Shown here: one piece after another, positions 48,290-59,763 of the stretch | Layout: every line of letters begins with the position of its first letter | Position numbering within the stretch: position 1 is the stretch's first letter | The notes under the pieces: model-generated | Seen by the model: the letters and a program-made list of their open reading frames with translations, nothing else | Databases searched by the model: none | Told to the model about the DNA's origin: nothing | Made by a program: the position numbers and the translations under genes | NCBI GenBank assembly: GCA_026874595.1 | Contig: CM049307.1 | Coordinates: 56,189,870-56,253,869, forward strand | Length of the DNA stretch: 64,000 nucleotides | Source of the DNA: Sipunculus nudus | Lineage: Eukaryota > Annelida > Sipuncula > Golfingiida > Sipunculidae | Direction: 5' to 3'

Positions 48290-49135
48290 TTTATTGTTAT
48301 GTTTATGGCCTAAACAAATACTAGTGGAGGGGGTTGGACAGTTAGATCCAGTTGAAGCCACCCAAGAGCTGGCTGGCTGCAGAGTGCCTCGCTTCAAGCA
48401 TGCATAATTGGCCTGAAAGGTCAATGTGGGGACATAAAAGAGGGGCTTCAGTACAGCCAAGGTGTGATATGGTCTCATAAAAACTTTCATAAAAGCTAGT
48501 TTTTGACCAATTCCTTTTATAACTTCAGAATTTAGAAGCTTAAATCCTTACCAGTGTAAGATATGAAAATTAAATCAACAGTGCTGACAGGGAAAAAACA
48601 TGCCATGGCCAAAGTTGGGCAAAATTTAAGGTACTGATTTTATATTTATGCTAATAACTTATAAAATTTGAAAAATTCAGAACTAATTTTGGGAATACAA
48701 TTGAATCTTGATTAAATAATGTTATATCCCTGGCAAAAAATGTCTACCTTCAGCAATTTTCATGTTAAGAGAGTAAATATATTTCTTGATTTTTTACAAA
48801 GTGCATTATGGTTGGGCCTAGAACTTAAAACAATTACACGATACTGACATCATTTCTGGCATATGCATAGCGAATGTATAGAAAAATATGTATATTATAT
48901 ATTATCAAAGTCAGATCAGTGATTTTGATATTAGGCAATCTTAAAATGTAACAATGGGGTTTTAATGGAAAAATGAAGTTTTTTCTTAATATCTCGAAGG
49001 AATGCAGTCCTAGTGACCAAACTTTTAGTATGGTAGAGGATTTGGGGGACATCTAACTGTATGCAAAATTTAAGGAACTTAGAGCTGAAGCTGGGGAGCT
49101 GAGCTCTAGTAAACTGCATAACACTAGCTTGGTGT
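48290..49135 (+). repeat. Repeat family R, copy 2
   Basis: Collinear with the next copy: GCCATGGCCAAAGTTGGGCA, TTACAAAGTGCATTATG, TTTTGATATTAGGCAATC, AATATCTCGAAGGAA and GGGGACATCTAACTGTATGC. It lacks the (GGAC)n end. Confidence 0.7.
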
Positions 49136-49910
49136 AAACAATATATGACATGGTGCTTTAAAACTTGAATAAAATCTACAGTTTTTGATCAACTGGTTTC
49201 AAATTTTTTGTTTTAACAGTTGAAATGGTAACAAAACATGCTTTGAAAATTAAATCCATAGCAGTTACAGGAAAAAAACGTGCCATGGTCAAACTTGGGC
49301 AAAATTTAAGGTACCAATTTTATATTTTTGCCAATATTTAAAAAAAATTAACAGATTTTGATCTAATTTTTGGTATACATTCAATTTTGATTATTTAAAG
49401 TAGTATTACTGAAAAAAAAATTCCTACCTTTAACACTTTTGGTCTAAAGTGACAAAATATCTTTCCTCATTTTTTAACGAAGTCCATTATATTTGGGCCC
49501 ATAACTTTTTTAAATTAAATAATACTGACTTAATTTCTGGCATGTACATAGGAACCATATAGAGGAATATTTATGGTAAAAATAAAGAAAACCAGATGAG
49601 TGGTTTTGATATTAGGCAGTCCTGAAGTGTGAAAATAGATTTCTAATAAAAAATTGAGGTTTTTCCATAATATCTCGAAGGAACGAAGTCATATTGACCC
49701 AATTTTTAGCATGGTAGGAGATTTTGGGGACATCTAACTGTATGCCGAATTTCAGATTCGTAGGTCGAACGGTGTCGAAAAGTGCCAGTCTTACGGACGG
49801 ACATCCAGACGGACAGACGGACGGACAGACGGACGGACGGACGGACGGACGGACGACGGACAATGGACCACGACTATAGCTCAGATGACTTATAGTCAGC
49901 TGAGCTAAAA
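49136..49910 (+). repeat. Repeat family R, copy 3, with (GGAC)n
   Basis: Full set of family R blocks, then CGTAGGTCGAACGGTGTCG and the (GGAC)n tract at 49796-49858, ending TATAGTCAGCTGAGCTAAA. Directly follows copy 2. Confidence 0.72.
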
Positions 49911-50510
49911 ATTAATGGTCACTCCTGCGTTGCTATAAAGGATAAGTCGACCTTTCAGAAAAGACACCTCGAATCGAAGGACCACCAGATCTACGTGTGC
50001 AACAGATAAGAGATAAGAGGGCTTATTTCTTCCAAAGAACGCTCAAATCAAGCTACTGGAACGTCGAACCCAAGCGTCGGCAAGCGACATCGAGCGAATT
50101 TGTTCAAATAAAAAGTAGCGAAACAAAGTTAAATACGTTTGAGGGAAATTTTATGCGCATAGTCTATGAATTAAAACTATATTTAAGCCCTTTTTCCGTT
50201 TCGATTTTTTTTTCAATAAGGTCGTAATTTCTAGCATACTGATAAAAACTAACGCCGCCTATCGGTAGCATCTGAAATGGTCGCTCATACAAAGCTGGTT
50301 AACATTCATAACCGCGTGGTTTCAATATCGGGATATTCCTGCAACCGCTAATATCAGGAATTTGATTCCACCTTAAATCTGAAAATAACAAAATGTGCAG
50401 TGCTTTATTATTTTCAGTTACAATGTGGCTGAGACAGCGATAGGGCGTTTGGGAGACAGTAATAATGGTTTTATGGCTATTGAACTTTATTCTAACGATT
50501 ATTCTTTCAG

Positions 50511-50750
50511 ACTGGTATTGCTTGACATCTAGCTTTGGAGAATGACAGAGAAACAGTAGCTGGAAACATGAGGCTAAAGCAGGAAGAAATGGGTAAAGAG
50601 TTAATGAAAACCCTCGATCAGTACATACTGAGGAAAGTTCAGCGAGACCGTCCTGATATAGAAACCTGCCGTTACGTCACACGTGATACGGCGCAGGTGA
50701 AGAAACGTATTGAAAATCCTGCATCAGGATACTGTATGATACCTCATCTG
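50511..50750 (+). pseudogene. NAT16-like pseudogene: exon 2 only, with stop
   Basis: Acceptor TTCTTTCAG and donor GTGAGG bound exactly 240 nt, as in the intact paralogues, and the sequence aligns without gaps. Codon 5 is TGA (Gly in the others), the next Arg is Leu, and the acetyl-CoA loop reads MGKELM instead of GKGLM. No exon 1 was found upstream. Exon 3 is missing: after about 340 nt, including a dispersed repeat, the sequence resumes in the 3' flank homologous to that of the intact genes (51085-51600). A dead, partly deleted member of the tandem cluster. Confidence 0.87.
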
Positions 50751-50831
50751 GTGAGGCTCTCAGTCTGGCTATAATTCGCTAAAGTGTTCCACTCAGTTTA
50801 TTACAGGGTTTTTTAATTTTTATTTGCTTAA

Positions 50832-50972
50832 CACGCCATATTTTTTATAATCGAACATAAAATAAAAGTGAGTGTAAAAACATAACACTTGCCAGAAGTT
50901 GAATAGCAGAAGTGGTAGCAGAATAATAAGGGGGCGCGCCCCTTCGCACCCCCTTATGAATACGCCCCTGCG
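50832..50972. repeat. Dispersed repeat with GGGGGCGC and GAATACGCCCCTGC end, copy 2
   Basis: Same family as 33246-33416. It sits where exon 3 of the pseudogene should have been, so it may be linked to the deletion. Confidence 0.75.
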
Positions 50973-51084
50973 CAAGACCTCACATTACAAACAGGTGTTG
51001 AAAAGCTTTGACATATTGTAATGAGATACAGAAATCGAATGGCAATTATAAAAATGTGTCCGTAAAACTCCTCTGTCGATCCCT

Positions 51085-51600
51085 AGGTTCAATATTACAC
51101 AAAAGTATTAATGAGGTATAAAGATACTTGTATTATAACCCTGCCAGTTAATATCTCTCCTGGAAGAAGACACATTCCGTTAATTTAACTTAAATAGTAT
51201 GCTTTACTAAGATAAACAGGGTAGTTGGATGCTCTGAAAGACCCAAATGTTGGTTAACTAGAGTTCACAGACATTCTGGATAGTTAAGCATGTATTATCC
51301 ATAGTTTATAGTAATGTTGCTTAATCATCAATATGTGATTGGTGTTAATTAAGAACTGCCGATCGCTCATTAATATCCCTTTATACCATTGCATTTCGAT
51401 TGGTTTAAAGCGAAAGCTGCAGTTTTTTATAAGAATAGGGGAGGTTCAGATAATATCAAAGATAATGAGCTTGTTGTTTATTACATGTCCGTTTACATGT
51501 GTGTGTATCCATTCAAATGTGCTAAAGAAAATAAAGTGTGGGTCGATTATATTCCATTATGTCCAGGGATGTGCATATAAGTATGTGCTAATTATACTAA
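51085..51600 (+). repeat. 3' flank of the NAT16-like unit (pseudogene copy)
   Basis: Shares AATATTACACA-A-A-AATTAATGA, AGAAGACACATTCC, AAAGCGAAAGCTGCAG-like and TTACATGTGTGTGTATCC with 56340-56820 and 63480-63960. It shows that the lost exon 3 was once followed by the same sequence. Confidence 0.75.
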
Positions 51601-52264
51601 TATAATGTACCAGTAGTAATAACATTCGGGTTTACGTGCACCTCACAACCAAATGCGCACAATATATACATAAAAATATATACATATACCGTAACTGAGG
51701 TAATGAGCGCCCCGGGCGCCCTCAAAATTGAATTCTAACAAATATTATTGTACCCATAAAAGCGCCCCCAGTTTCATTGTGTCACGTCTTACGGTCCGCT
51801 AATATTGATACTTTTCTTTTACATCGCAGCAGAATTGCGGCGATCTAGAGAAGCCAAAGAGGCCGAATGATTATTATATAAAATTATGAATACAATAATA
51901 ACAAATAGGAACGATAAATTTACTGTATTCGTCATCTTAATTCAACATATTACATAAGCATGGTACCTGAATAGAAAATACACCTACTGCTTATATGAAC
52001 AAGCTCACATATTTTGATTGAAGCTTGGGCGCCATCTCCGCTAATCACATAATAGAAAGTTCCACAGGAGCGGACGCCAAAAACCAAACAACCTGTCCTC
52101 CAATTTTAGTTAATATTAAATTATCCCCTGAATTAATTTCTTTTATTAATTTTACGTGTAATGATGTCTCAGAAATCACAAATACCGTTCAACGAACTCT
52201 GTATGTTCTTCACAAAAAGATGAGTTTTTTCTGTGCATTCAGTAGAATAAAAAATAAAAAAAAA
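51601..52264. other. No gene seen
   Basis: Includes GAGCGCCCCGGGCGCCCTC (palindrome-rich) near 51705 and a 99-codon ORF at 52025-52324 without any domain. Confidence 0.4.
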
Positions 52265-52770
52265 AATTCTGTCATTTCCAAAGTATTGACTCACCATGAT
52301 GTATCCAAGGGGTGCCGCACATAAGAAATAATAGCAATTGATCTTATGACTAAAGCGTTAGCTAATTATTTCCATCGGATCAATGTGACTGGCGCCGGTG
52401 AAGCAGCCTTTTAGTGAACTTTTAGTTTATCACTAATTAAATCGTTATTTTTAGTCAACTTTGTATGTCAAAGAACTGTGGCTCGATAACAGCCTAAGTT
52501 ACCCAGATTTGAGCTCTGCTGACACGGTCAAACGGAAGTGCCAAGAGACAATTCATATCCTAACATTTCTGAAGAACTAGGCAGTCAGCCAATATTTATG
52601 GACTTTAGAAACCCTTACGTAGTTCACCTTATCAAAATCAACAAGCGAGGTGGGTAAATAACGGCGACTGTAAGTACAGCCAAAGTTTTTTAGGTGGGAA
52701 AGGATCAAACCGGACGTTTTCTCAAACAGATCAAACAGAAATCCATAGGGGCACTTATTAAGTAATATAC

Positions 52771-52772
<2 letters not shown>

Positions 52773-52838
<66 letters not shown>
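52773..52838. repeat. (TA)n microsatellite
   Basis: Pure TA. Its counterpart in unit C is at 58149-58236. Confidence 0.97.
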
Positions 52839-52839
<1 letters not shown>

Positions 52840-52844
52840 GCCAT

Positions 52845-53189
52845 ATACGAATGAGAGAGAGTGATGTGTACATTCTGTGTTAAAGCAATGCCCCAGACAT
52901 GACCCTTTTAAACTTAATTCAATTCATCAGCAATCAGTGTGCACCTCTGCAAGGTATAGGTAAAAAAATATATACATACTACAATGCCTTATCTGTGACC
53001 TATGATAGGCGACACATTTAACACCTGTATCTAACTATATTTTTCGGGGGACTTTGTTCGCAGTATTTTAGATCAACTTTGTATATTGTAAAGACACGCG
53101 TCCCATCAAATTTATGGATCATACATACTGCCTGAGGGGATCATTAGAAGCGGCTATGTTATATCCATCTCTAGAATTCCGGGGGAAAT
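52845..53189 (+). promoter_or_regulatory. Conserved upstream block of gene A
   Basis: Aligned with 58240-58586 and, more weakly, 57000-57397. Shared strings are GTGCACCTCTGCAAG, GGGGACTTTGTTC, AGACACGCGTCCC, TGCCTGAGGGGATCATTAGA and AATTCCGGGG just before the ATG. Its position makes it the likely promoter and 5' UTR. No transcription start can be fixed. Confidence 0.4.
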
Positions 53190-53363
53190 ATGGCATGTGT
53201 CACCGGTGTCACGTGCCGCGCCGCCACCATTGCAGACAAGAACGCTGTGTTCGCTATAAATAAAGAGGTCTATGCTGGACTTGATTATTTCCCAGACCGA
53301 TACGAAAACACAATCAGCGACCCGAACTGTTATTGCTGTGTGCTCGTAAAGGATAATAAAATT
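53190..53363 (+). CDS. NAT16-like: Gene A exon 1
   Basis: ATG at 53190, donor GTAAGT at 53364. 58 codons ending KDNKI. Confidence 0.92.
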
Positions 53364-56186
53364 GTAAGTATTTGATACACAAAATATGCTATTCCCGAAA
53401 TTAATTTGAAACAACAACTAAGCTCAGTTTTTGTTTTCCATCATGTTTTCATAATCGACATATTATATATATATATATATATATCAGAAGCGGATCCAGG
53501 GGGTCCATAGGGTTCAGCCGCCGAAACCGCCTAAGGGTTTCAGACTAAATTTTCAGACAAGATCTTGATCCGCCTCTGTCATATTAACCTGATCATCTTG
53601 TTCGCAGAACTCTATTTTGAAACCAAAATGCACAAAAGATACGTTGACCCAGGTAATGTAGTCATCATGTGATGGTGGGAATATTTTGTTTACTTCTTGC
53701 TTGGCCCACTATTATACAGAATGGCATACATCGTTTATATTGTTATATTCCTGCTGCTACAATTATCTGCTAACCTTAGCTGCGATATCATGCTTCAGGA
53801 TATCGAGGTAAGGCTTGCGACATGAAATTATAGGATAATTGCAATTTTTTTTTATCACCTACAACATGCGTCAGATGATCGCACCACAATTCGTTGTTAG
53901 GATTTCCATATTGGCTGTATTTGACGAATAATCATTTATCCTCAAAGGATAATCATATAAAAAGTTTTAATGATTTCATATAAAACACAATATATTAGTA
54001 TTTTATAACTCTCAATCTTAAGAATTACAGTTTCCAATGGTGATAGGTTCTTTTGAAGACAGTAATGGCGATTTTATTGTTACTGAACTGCATTCTAACG
54101 AGTATTCTTTCAGATTGGCTTTGCTGGACATCGAGTTTTGGTGAATGACAAAGCAACAGTAGCAGGGATGATGAGGCTGAGGGAGGAAAACCGAGGTAAA
54201 GGGTTAATGAAAATCCTCGACCAGTACATACTAAAGAAAGTTCAGGAGGACCATCCCGGTATAGAAATCTACCGTTACGTCACAGCTGATACAGCACTGG
54301 CGAAGAAACATACTGAAGATCCTGCATCAGGCTACAGGCTGAATGCACACATGGTAAGAGCGCATTAAGTCTAGCTTTACTGTACTAAAGATAATCTGCG
54401 ATATCATGCTACAAATTTTCAAGAAAAATAATAAAACAATGTTTTCAACACCATATCAGTACGGGATTGTGCTGGTTTCGATTAAACTCAGACACAACAG
54501 ATTTTTTTTCTTGGCAGAGGCCGAAAGAATTCTCTCTCCATTTTGTACCTGTTTTGATCTGAGTTATAGCATGTTACTTAGACTTTTTTTGGGGTGTCTT
54601 CATTTTTGACAATTTTCTTAGAATATTAGTCAATTCTCAGCAGTCAGACACTGGCATCTTTAATCAATCAATGTACGTAAAAGAATGTGCAACGTCCAAA
54701 GATGTATAACTATCGTATTGCAAAGTTTGAGGACAATTGTATGAACTACTAGTATTTCTATATGATAACTTCAGACAACAGTAGAAATAGAGGGTTTGAG
54801 GGTTTTGGCACCAGACTGAGCATGAAATCAATTGTCTGCACTTGAGGAGATTATATTCTGAATTAATCCAGCTTAGCAAGCTATTGTCTGCTGGTCACAA
54901 GTCTATGGTTTTCCTTAACCCCTTAATGTTGTTTCATTTGGTCTTATCAATATATCCCAGAACTTTCTATATTCTACGATATTTCTCTGCAGGTTCTTCC
55001 AACGGTAATCACCTATTCCGGGATGAAATCAATAATGCTACCATTTACCATTATTATTATTACAGGTGGGCTTTGAGTCCTTGGATCTCTGTTATATTTC
55101 TTAATCTCCTTATCTGTCCGTCTGTTTGTCTCCTCATTTTCCTTTTCCTTCGTCGTCTAGTCTGATCATCCATGTGTGTTTACCATTTCTTTTTTTCGTC
55201 AACTTTGCTAGTTAGGTAGAAAAAGTCTGTTAACTAATGATATATCGCTAGGTCTTTTTATGATGTTGTCTCTTTGTTTCTGCTCCCGACCACCCCCTCA
55301 TCATTGTCCTCTGTATATGTACGTCTTATGATTGCCCGTCTGTGAGTTTATCTGCATGGTCGTCTGTCTATTGGTCTGATTTTATTTACAAAATTTCTGT
55401 TAGGACTGTTTATTTGTTTCTCATGTCTCTGTGACCTTCTGACTGTCATTCTTATCGGTCGATTCTCCACATACCATTATCTCTGACTTTCCGTCTATGT
55501 ATCTGTATTGTCCGTTTTTTATGGATTTTTTCCAGCATTAACTAAACGCCCGGCTGTCTGTCTCTCTTTTATGTTTCAGTACCTTACTGTTCATCTATTT
55601 AACCTAAATATATTTTACTTTTTACAATTTACTTTTTCCTTTCTTGCAGGTTCATTATCGCTTTAAAACAACTACCTCCGATGTGAAAATAAAGATAAAT
55701 ATGAAGTCCGGCTTAGAGAACGTCAGCGTCCTCTCTGTCGAAAGACTAATGACATCACACGGTGGTGCCGAATTGCAGCTGAATATTGGAGAGGTGTTCA
55801 TATACAGTGCATTCGGGATACCGGCGATACCAAAGTGGAAAAATATAGTGGCTGCAGCGGAGAAGTTTCCGGCGTACGCTACACTCGGAGACGAAAACAC
55901 CTGCACCGCCGTGAGCTTCTCTGACCTACATTTCTCAAGTCGAGGCCATGTGTTCAACCTTCATTTCTCCTCCCTAAATGGCGCGACCTTTGATTGTCAT
56001 TTTCAGCGACATTTGGAAGACATAATGAAGAAGATCCCTTCCGGTGATGCCACACTTTTCATCTGCGTCGTCGGACCACTTAATCAAGAGACAATCAAAC
56101 CCGTACTGGCTGAATATGGAGAGATAGACAAGGAAACTAAAGTGTACATCACTGAGCGAACACTTAAGCAAAACGATTGTGCTTAA
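53190..56186 (+). CDS. NAT16-like: NAT16-like GNAT N-acetyltransferase, three exons (gene A)
   Basis: Joined from 53190-53363, 54114-54353 and 55650-56186 (174, 240, 537 nt), 316 aa, all introns GT-AG in phase 0. Probable acetyl-CoA-dependent amino-acid N-acetyltransferase. The fish member acetylates histidine, and the substrate here is unknown. Exon 1 carries VYAGLDYFPDRYENTISDP. Exon 2 carries the beta strand VAGMMRLREE and the acetyl-CoA loop NRGKGLMKIL, then IEIYRYVTADT and SGYRLNAHM. Exon 3 is the C-terminal domain with VFIYSAFGIPAIPKW, CTAVSFSDLHFSSRGHVF and HFQRHLEDIMKKIP. No signal peptide or membrane segment was seen, so it is probably cytosolic. The start is the first ATG, conserved in gene C. 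Confidence 0.92.
53484..53579. mobile_element. Short foldback MITE in gene A intron 1
   Basis: Ends CAGAAGCGGATCC and GATCCGCCTCTG are inverted. Same family as 25778-25988. It occurs at the same site in gene C (59763-59858), so it was inserted before the duplication. Confidence 0.7.
54114..54353 (+). CDS. NAT16-like: Gene A exon 2 (acetyl-CoA binding)
   Basis: Acceptor TTCTTTCAG, donor GTAAGA. It starts IGFAGHRVLVND and contains the RGKGLM loop. Confidence 0.93.
55650..56186 (+). CDS. NAT16-like: Gene A exon 3 (C-terminal domain)
   Basis: Acceptor TTTCTTGCAG after a long pyrimidine-rich tract, stop TAA at 56184. It begins VHYRFKTTTSDVKIKI. Confidence 0.92.
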   Translation, partial: VHYRFKTTTSDVKIKINMKSGLENVSVLSVERLMTSHGGAELQLNIGEVFIYSAFGIPAIPKWKNIVAAAEKFPAYATLGDENTCTAVSFSDLHFSSRGHVFNLHFSSLNGATFDCHFQRHLEDIMKKIPSGDATLFICVVGPLNQETIKPVLAEYGEIDKETKVYITERTLKQNDCA

Positions 56187-56357
56187 CTTGGATGGTGCAC
56201 ATATTCCAGTGACAGCTGTAGAACACGCATTATAAATTCGCCCTTTGATCTGTGTGATATCCAAACAAGACCACGCATGCGCAAGACCTGAGATATCTAA
56301 CATATGCTTAACAGCTGTTACAAATTAATATGATCCACAGAAAATATTACACAGACA

Positions 56358-56383
56358 AATAAATGACATATAAAGATAATAAA
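56358..56383 (+). promoter_or_regulatory. Candidate polyadenylation signals of gene A
   Basis: AATAAA at 56358-56363 and 56378-56383, 170-200 nt after the stop. They are not conserved exactly in unit C, so this is tentative. Confidence 0.3.
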
Positions 56384-56999
56384 GCCCTGTCAGGGGAATG
56401 AATATCACTAATGGCAGAAGACACATTCCCTTTTTTTAATTTACAAAGTATGTTCACTATGACAAACAGGAACGTTGGAAGCTAAGTTGGTAGGCCCAAA
56501 AGATGATTAACTTTAGTTAAAAGATATTTTGAGTCGTTAATTATATATTTGTCATAGCTGATAATAGTTTTAATTAATCAATCTGTGAATGATATTAATG
56601 AATAACTGTTAATAGCTTATATATATCTCTTCATAACTATAACATTGCGTTTTCATTGGTATAGATCGAAAGCTACAGTTTGTTTTTATAAAAAAAAGGA
56701 AAAGGTTCAGATATCAGAGATAATGTGATTGTTTATATTAAATATGCGTTTACATGTGTGTATGCGTTAAAATGTAGATATGAAAATGAATTGATTACAT
56801 TCTATCATGTCCAGGCATACAAGAATTTGCTAAATATACCCAAATAATATACTAGTTACATTGTGTTATTTGTAAACCTCACAACTGTGACCAATACGCA
56901 AATAAAAACTATGAATTTCTTGGTTAATTAGTTTTATTATATGTATTAATATTCTCAACGTCCCTCCCTATAAGGTGGATAAGGAAACTTGGAAATATG

Positions 57000-57439
57000 C
57001 ATATTATAAATATATATAGAGAGGAGGGAGATGATGTTGTATTCATTCTGTGATGACGCTATGAGCTTAATATACAATATTATATATAACTGATATCTAA
57101 AGAAAACGGACACGCTACACATGACCCATTATAATCTAAATCAATGCGTAAGCCGTGAGTGTGCACCTCTGCAAGATATATACATATGATAAGGCCTTAT
57201 CTATGATTTCGTGACACATTTAACAGCTGGTATTTACCTTTTATCCGGGGACTTTGTTCGCAGTGTTCTAGATCGTGTTTGTGCATTCTATAGACGCGCG
57301 ATCAGGATTGCCCTAAAACGTTTGGATCATATATAATGCCTGGGTAATGATATGCAAGCAAACTTGTTGCATACACTTCTAGAATCCTAGGGAAAATATG
57401 ACATGTGTTATCGGTTTTACGTACTGCGCCGCCATCCTG
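57000..57439 (+). pseudogene. Relic of a third NAT16-like unit (upstream block and first codons)
   Basis: GTGCACCTCTGCAAGATATA, CCGGGGACTTTGTTCGCAG, TTTGGATCATA and CTAGAATCCTAGGG follow the upstream block of gene A in order. The ATG at 57398 starts MTCVIGFTYCAAIL, aligned with MACVTGVTCRAATI of gene A. Homology stops at about 57439, before the GLDY motif. No later exon of this copy precedes unit C. Confidence 0.75.
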
Positions 57440-57659
57440 GTTTCTCATTTGCTTAAAGTATCCCTGGGCGTTTCTTGCAGGGAGGTTGATCAGAATCTCA
57501 TAGTTAAGGACAAGCCCCGTGAGATCAATTGTTACCATTTTAAGAGGAGAAAGATTGCCCGCCGACAGATTTAGCGTTTTAATATTTTTAGTGCATGACT
57601 ACACGATGATTAAAATAATATTCATTGATAATCTGTTGACTTATAATGTGACACATTGT
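57440..57659. other. Unidentified segment after the relic exon
   Basis: The minus strand is open from 57538 with protein-like sequence including VLNYEILINLPARNAQGYF. A plus-strand acceptor TTTCTTGCAG lies at 57471-57480. I do not recognise a family. It could be a captured exon or chance. Confidence 0.25.
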
Positions 57660-58148
57660 ATTTTCAAAAAGTTTTTGTCATTTCCAAAGGTTTGACGCAC
57701 CATGATTTATTCCAGGGGTGCCACACATAACACATAATAGCCATTGATCTTATGACTAATGCGTCAGCTAATCATTTCCATCGGGTCATTGTGACAAGCG
57801 CCGGTGTGGCAGTTTTTTAGTGAGCTCTTACTTTTATAATCACTAATAACTCTTGATATTTCCATTCAATTTTGAATGTCAAAGAACTTTGAGGCTCGTT
57901 AACAGCCGAAGTTAACCAAAAAAGAGTTCTGTTGACATAGTCAAACGGAAGTGCCAAGAGACATTTCATATCCTAACATTTCTTAGGAAATAGACAGTCA
58001 GTCAATAATTATGGACTTTAGAAACCCTTATATAGTTCACCCTGTCAAAATAACCAAGCGAGGTGGGTAAATGATGGCACCCGTATGTACTGCTAAAGAT
58101 TTTTAGGTGGGAATGGATCATCCCTGATATTTTCTCATACAGATGAAA

Positions 58149-58169
58149 ATATATATATATATATATATG

Positions 58170-58207
<38 letters not shown>

Positions 58208-58236
58208 CATATTTATATATATATATATATATATAT
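58149..58236. repeat. (TA)n microsatellite with palindromic interruptions
   Basis: TA tracts separated by TGAACATATA and TATATGTTCA, which are inverse complements. Confidence 0.95.
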
Positions 58237-58239
58237 GCC

Positions 58240-58586
58240 ATATACGAGCGAGAGGGAGAGACACGATACATTCTGTGTTAAAGCAAGGACCATGACATGA
58301 CCCATTTAAACTTTAATCAATTTATCAGCAATCAGCGTGCACCTCTGCAAGCTATTGGTAAAACAATATATACATATTACAATGCTTTATCTGTGGCCTA
58401 TGATACGCGGTACTTTTATCACCTGTATCTAATTTTTTTTTCAGGGGACTTTGTTCACATTATTAAGGATCAGTTTTGTACGTTGTATAGACACGCGTCC
58501 CCTCAAATGTTTGGATCATACAGATAGCCTGAGGGGATCATTAGAAGTGGCTATTTTATATCAATCTCTGGAATTCCGGGGAAAAT
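58240..58586 (+). promoter_or_regulatory. Conserved upstream block of gene C
   Basis: Counterpart of 52845-53189, ending GGAATTCCGGGGAAAATATGG at the start codon (given here to the ATG). The likely promoter and 5' UTR. Confidence 0.4.
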
Positions 58587-58760
58587 ATGGCATGTGTCAC
58601 CGGTGTCACCTGCCGGGCCGCCACCATTGCTGACAAGAACGCTGTGTTCGCAATAAATAAAGAAGTCTACAATGGACTTGATCATTTCCCAGACAAATAC
58701 GAAGACACAATTAGCGACCCGACCTGTTTTTGTTGTGTGCTCGAAAAGGATGACCAAATT
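58587..58760 (+). CDS. NAT16-like: Gene C exon 1
   Basis: ATG at 58587, donor GTAAGT at 58761. 58 codons ending KDDQI. Confidence 0.92.
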
Positions 58761-59720
58761 GTAAGTATTTGATATTAAATCTGAAACAACAACTAAGCTT
58801 AGTTTTTGTTTGCCTTCATGTTTACCTAATCTCTCTCTATATATACTATATGTCAAACACCAGATCCCGATCTGGGCCAATCGTTTATTGGTCAAGACTA
58901 AACCCCGACAGGAATGAGGTCTGGAACAATCGCCGATTGATCCAGACCAGATGCCAATCGGGATTCGAACCGGCCTAATCCCCGATCATTAACTTTTAGG
59001 GAAGAAAATGAGTTCCTTTCTGAAATTATCAAGGTTCAGGTCAGCGAAGACCTAGTTTCAGAGCATGCCTATATCACTGACAGGATGTCTGAAATTATAA
59101 CTTAATAAGTAGAGACGAATCTTAATTAAGTTTTTTGTCAGTGTTAAATATTCTACCTTAATAACTTAACTAATTTTTCAAGTCCATGAATTCTTTTCAA
59201 GTTTAATTATTATTTCCACTATTTTCATCATATTGTTAATTCATTTTTTTTATAAAACAATTGACCAAGTTTAAGCTGACTCACTCTGTTAATAAGTGTT
59301 TATATTTGAACCGACTTGTAGGTAGAATGAATGGTTAGATGGATGACATATATAAGAAGAAGTTAAGTATCATATGAAGTTTTCAGTCCCGAGTTTTTAA
59401 ATATGGCTATTCTAAACCTGTATCAAGTCATGAACAGCTTACATTCAAGTGAAACATCCTGATTTCATAAAAACCAACAATTTACAACCTCTCTTATCAA
59501 CATGTCCAACTATATATACGTATATATTCATATTTTTATAACATATATTGATACATTTAATAAAAATTGTTCAAACAACTTGGTTTAGCATTTTCATGTC
59601 TTAAATTTATGGAACATAATGTTTACACCGAAGCCTGCTCTGGTCTACCATGGAATCTCAATCAGGAACTCCCGATCGGGATTTTGCCCGGCCTTAACCC
59701 AGATCGAGATATATAAATAA

Positions 59721-59763
<43 letters not shown>

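Larger units (their letters stand above)
52265..56930 (+). repeat. Tandem gene unit A (upstream block, gene A, 3' flank)
   Basis: Homologous to 57660-63990 through the upstream region, exons, introns and 3' flank. Examples: GTCATTTCCAAAG-TTGAC near 52271 and 57678, and TTGATCTTATGACTAA near 52339 and 57745. The size difference comes from insertions in unit C introns. Confidence 0.8.

Noticed and set aside
52025-52324. 99-codon plus-strand ORF before gene A
   Set aside because: Its end overlaps the duplicated unit, but the counterpart near 57664 is not open in the same frame, so it is not conserved as protein.
52990-53080. GGGGACTTTG in the NAT16-like upstream block as an NF-kappaB site
   Set aside because: It only loosely fits the consensus, and its conservation may simply reflect recent duplication.
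55655-55957. Minus-strand ORFs opposite exon 3 of genes A and C (also 55974-56303, 62803-63102)
   Set aside because: Shadows of conserved coding exons on the plus strand.
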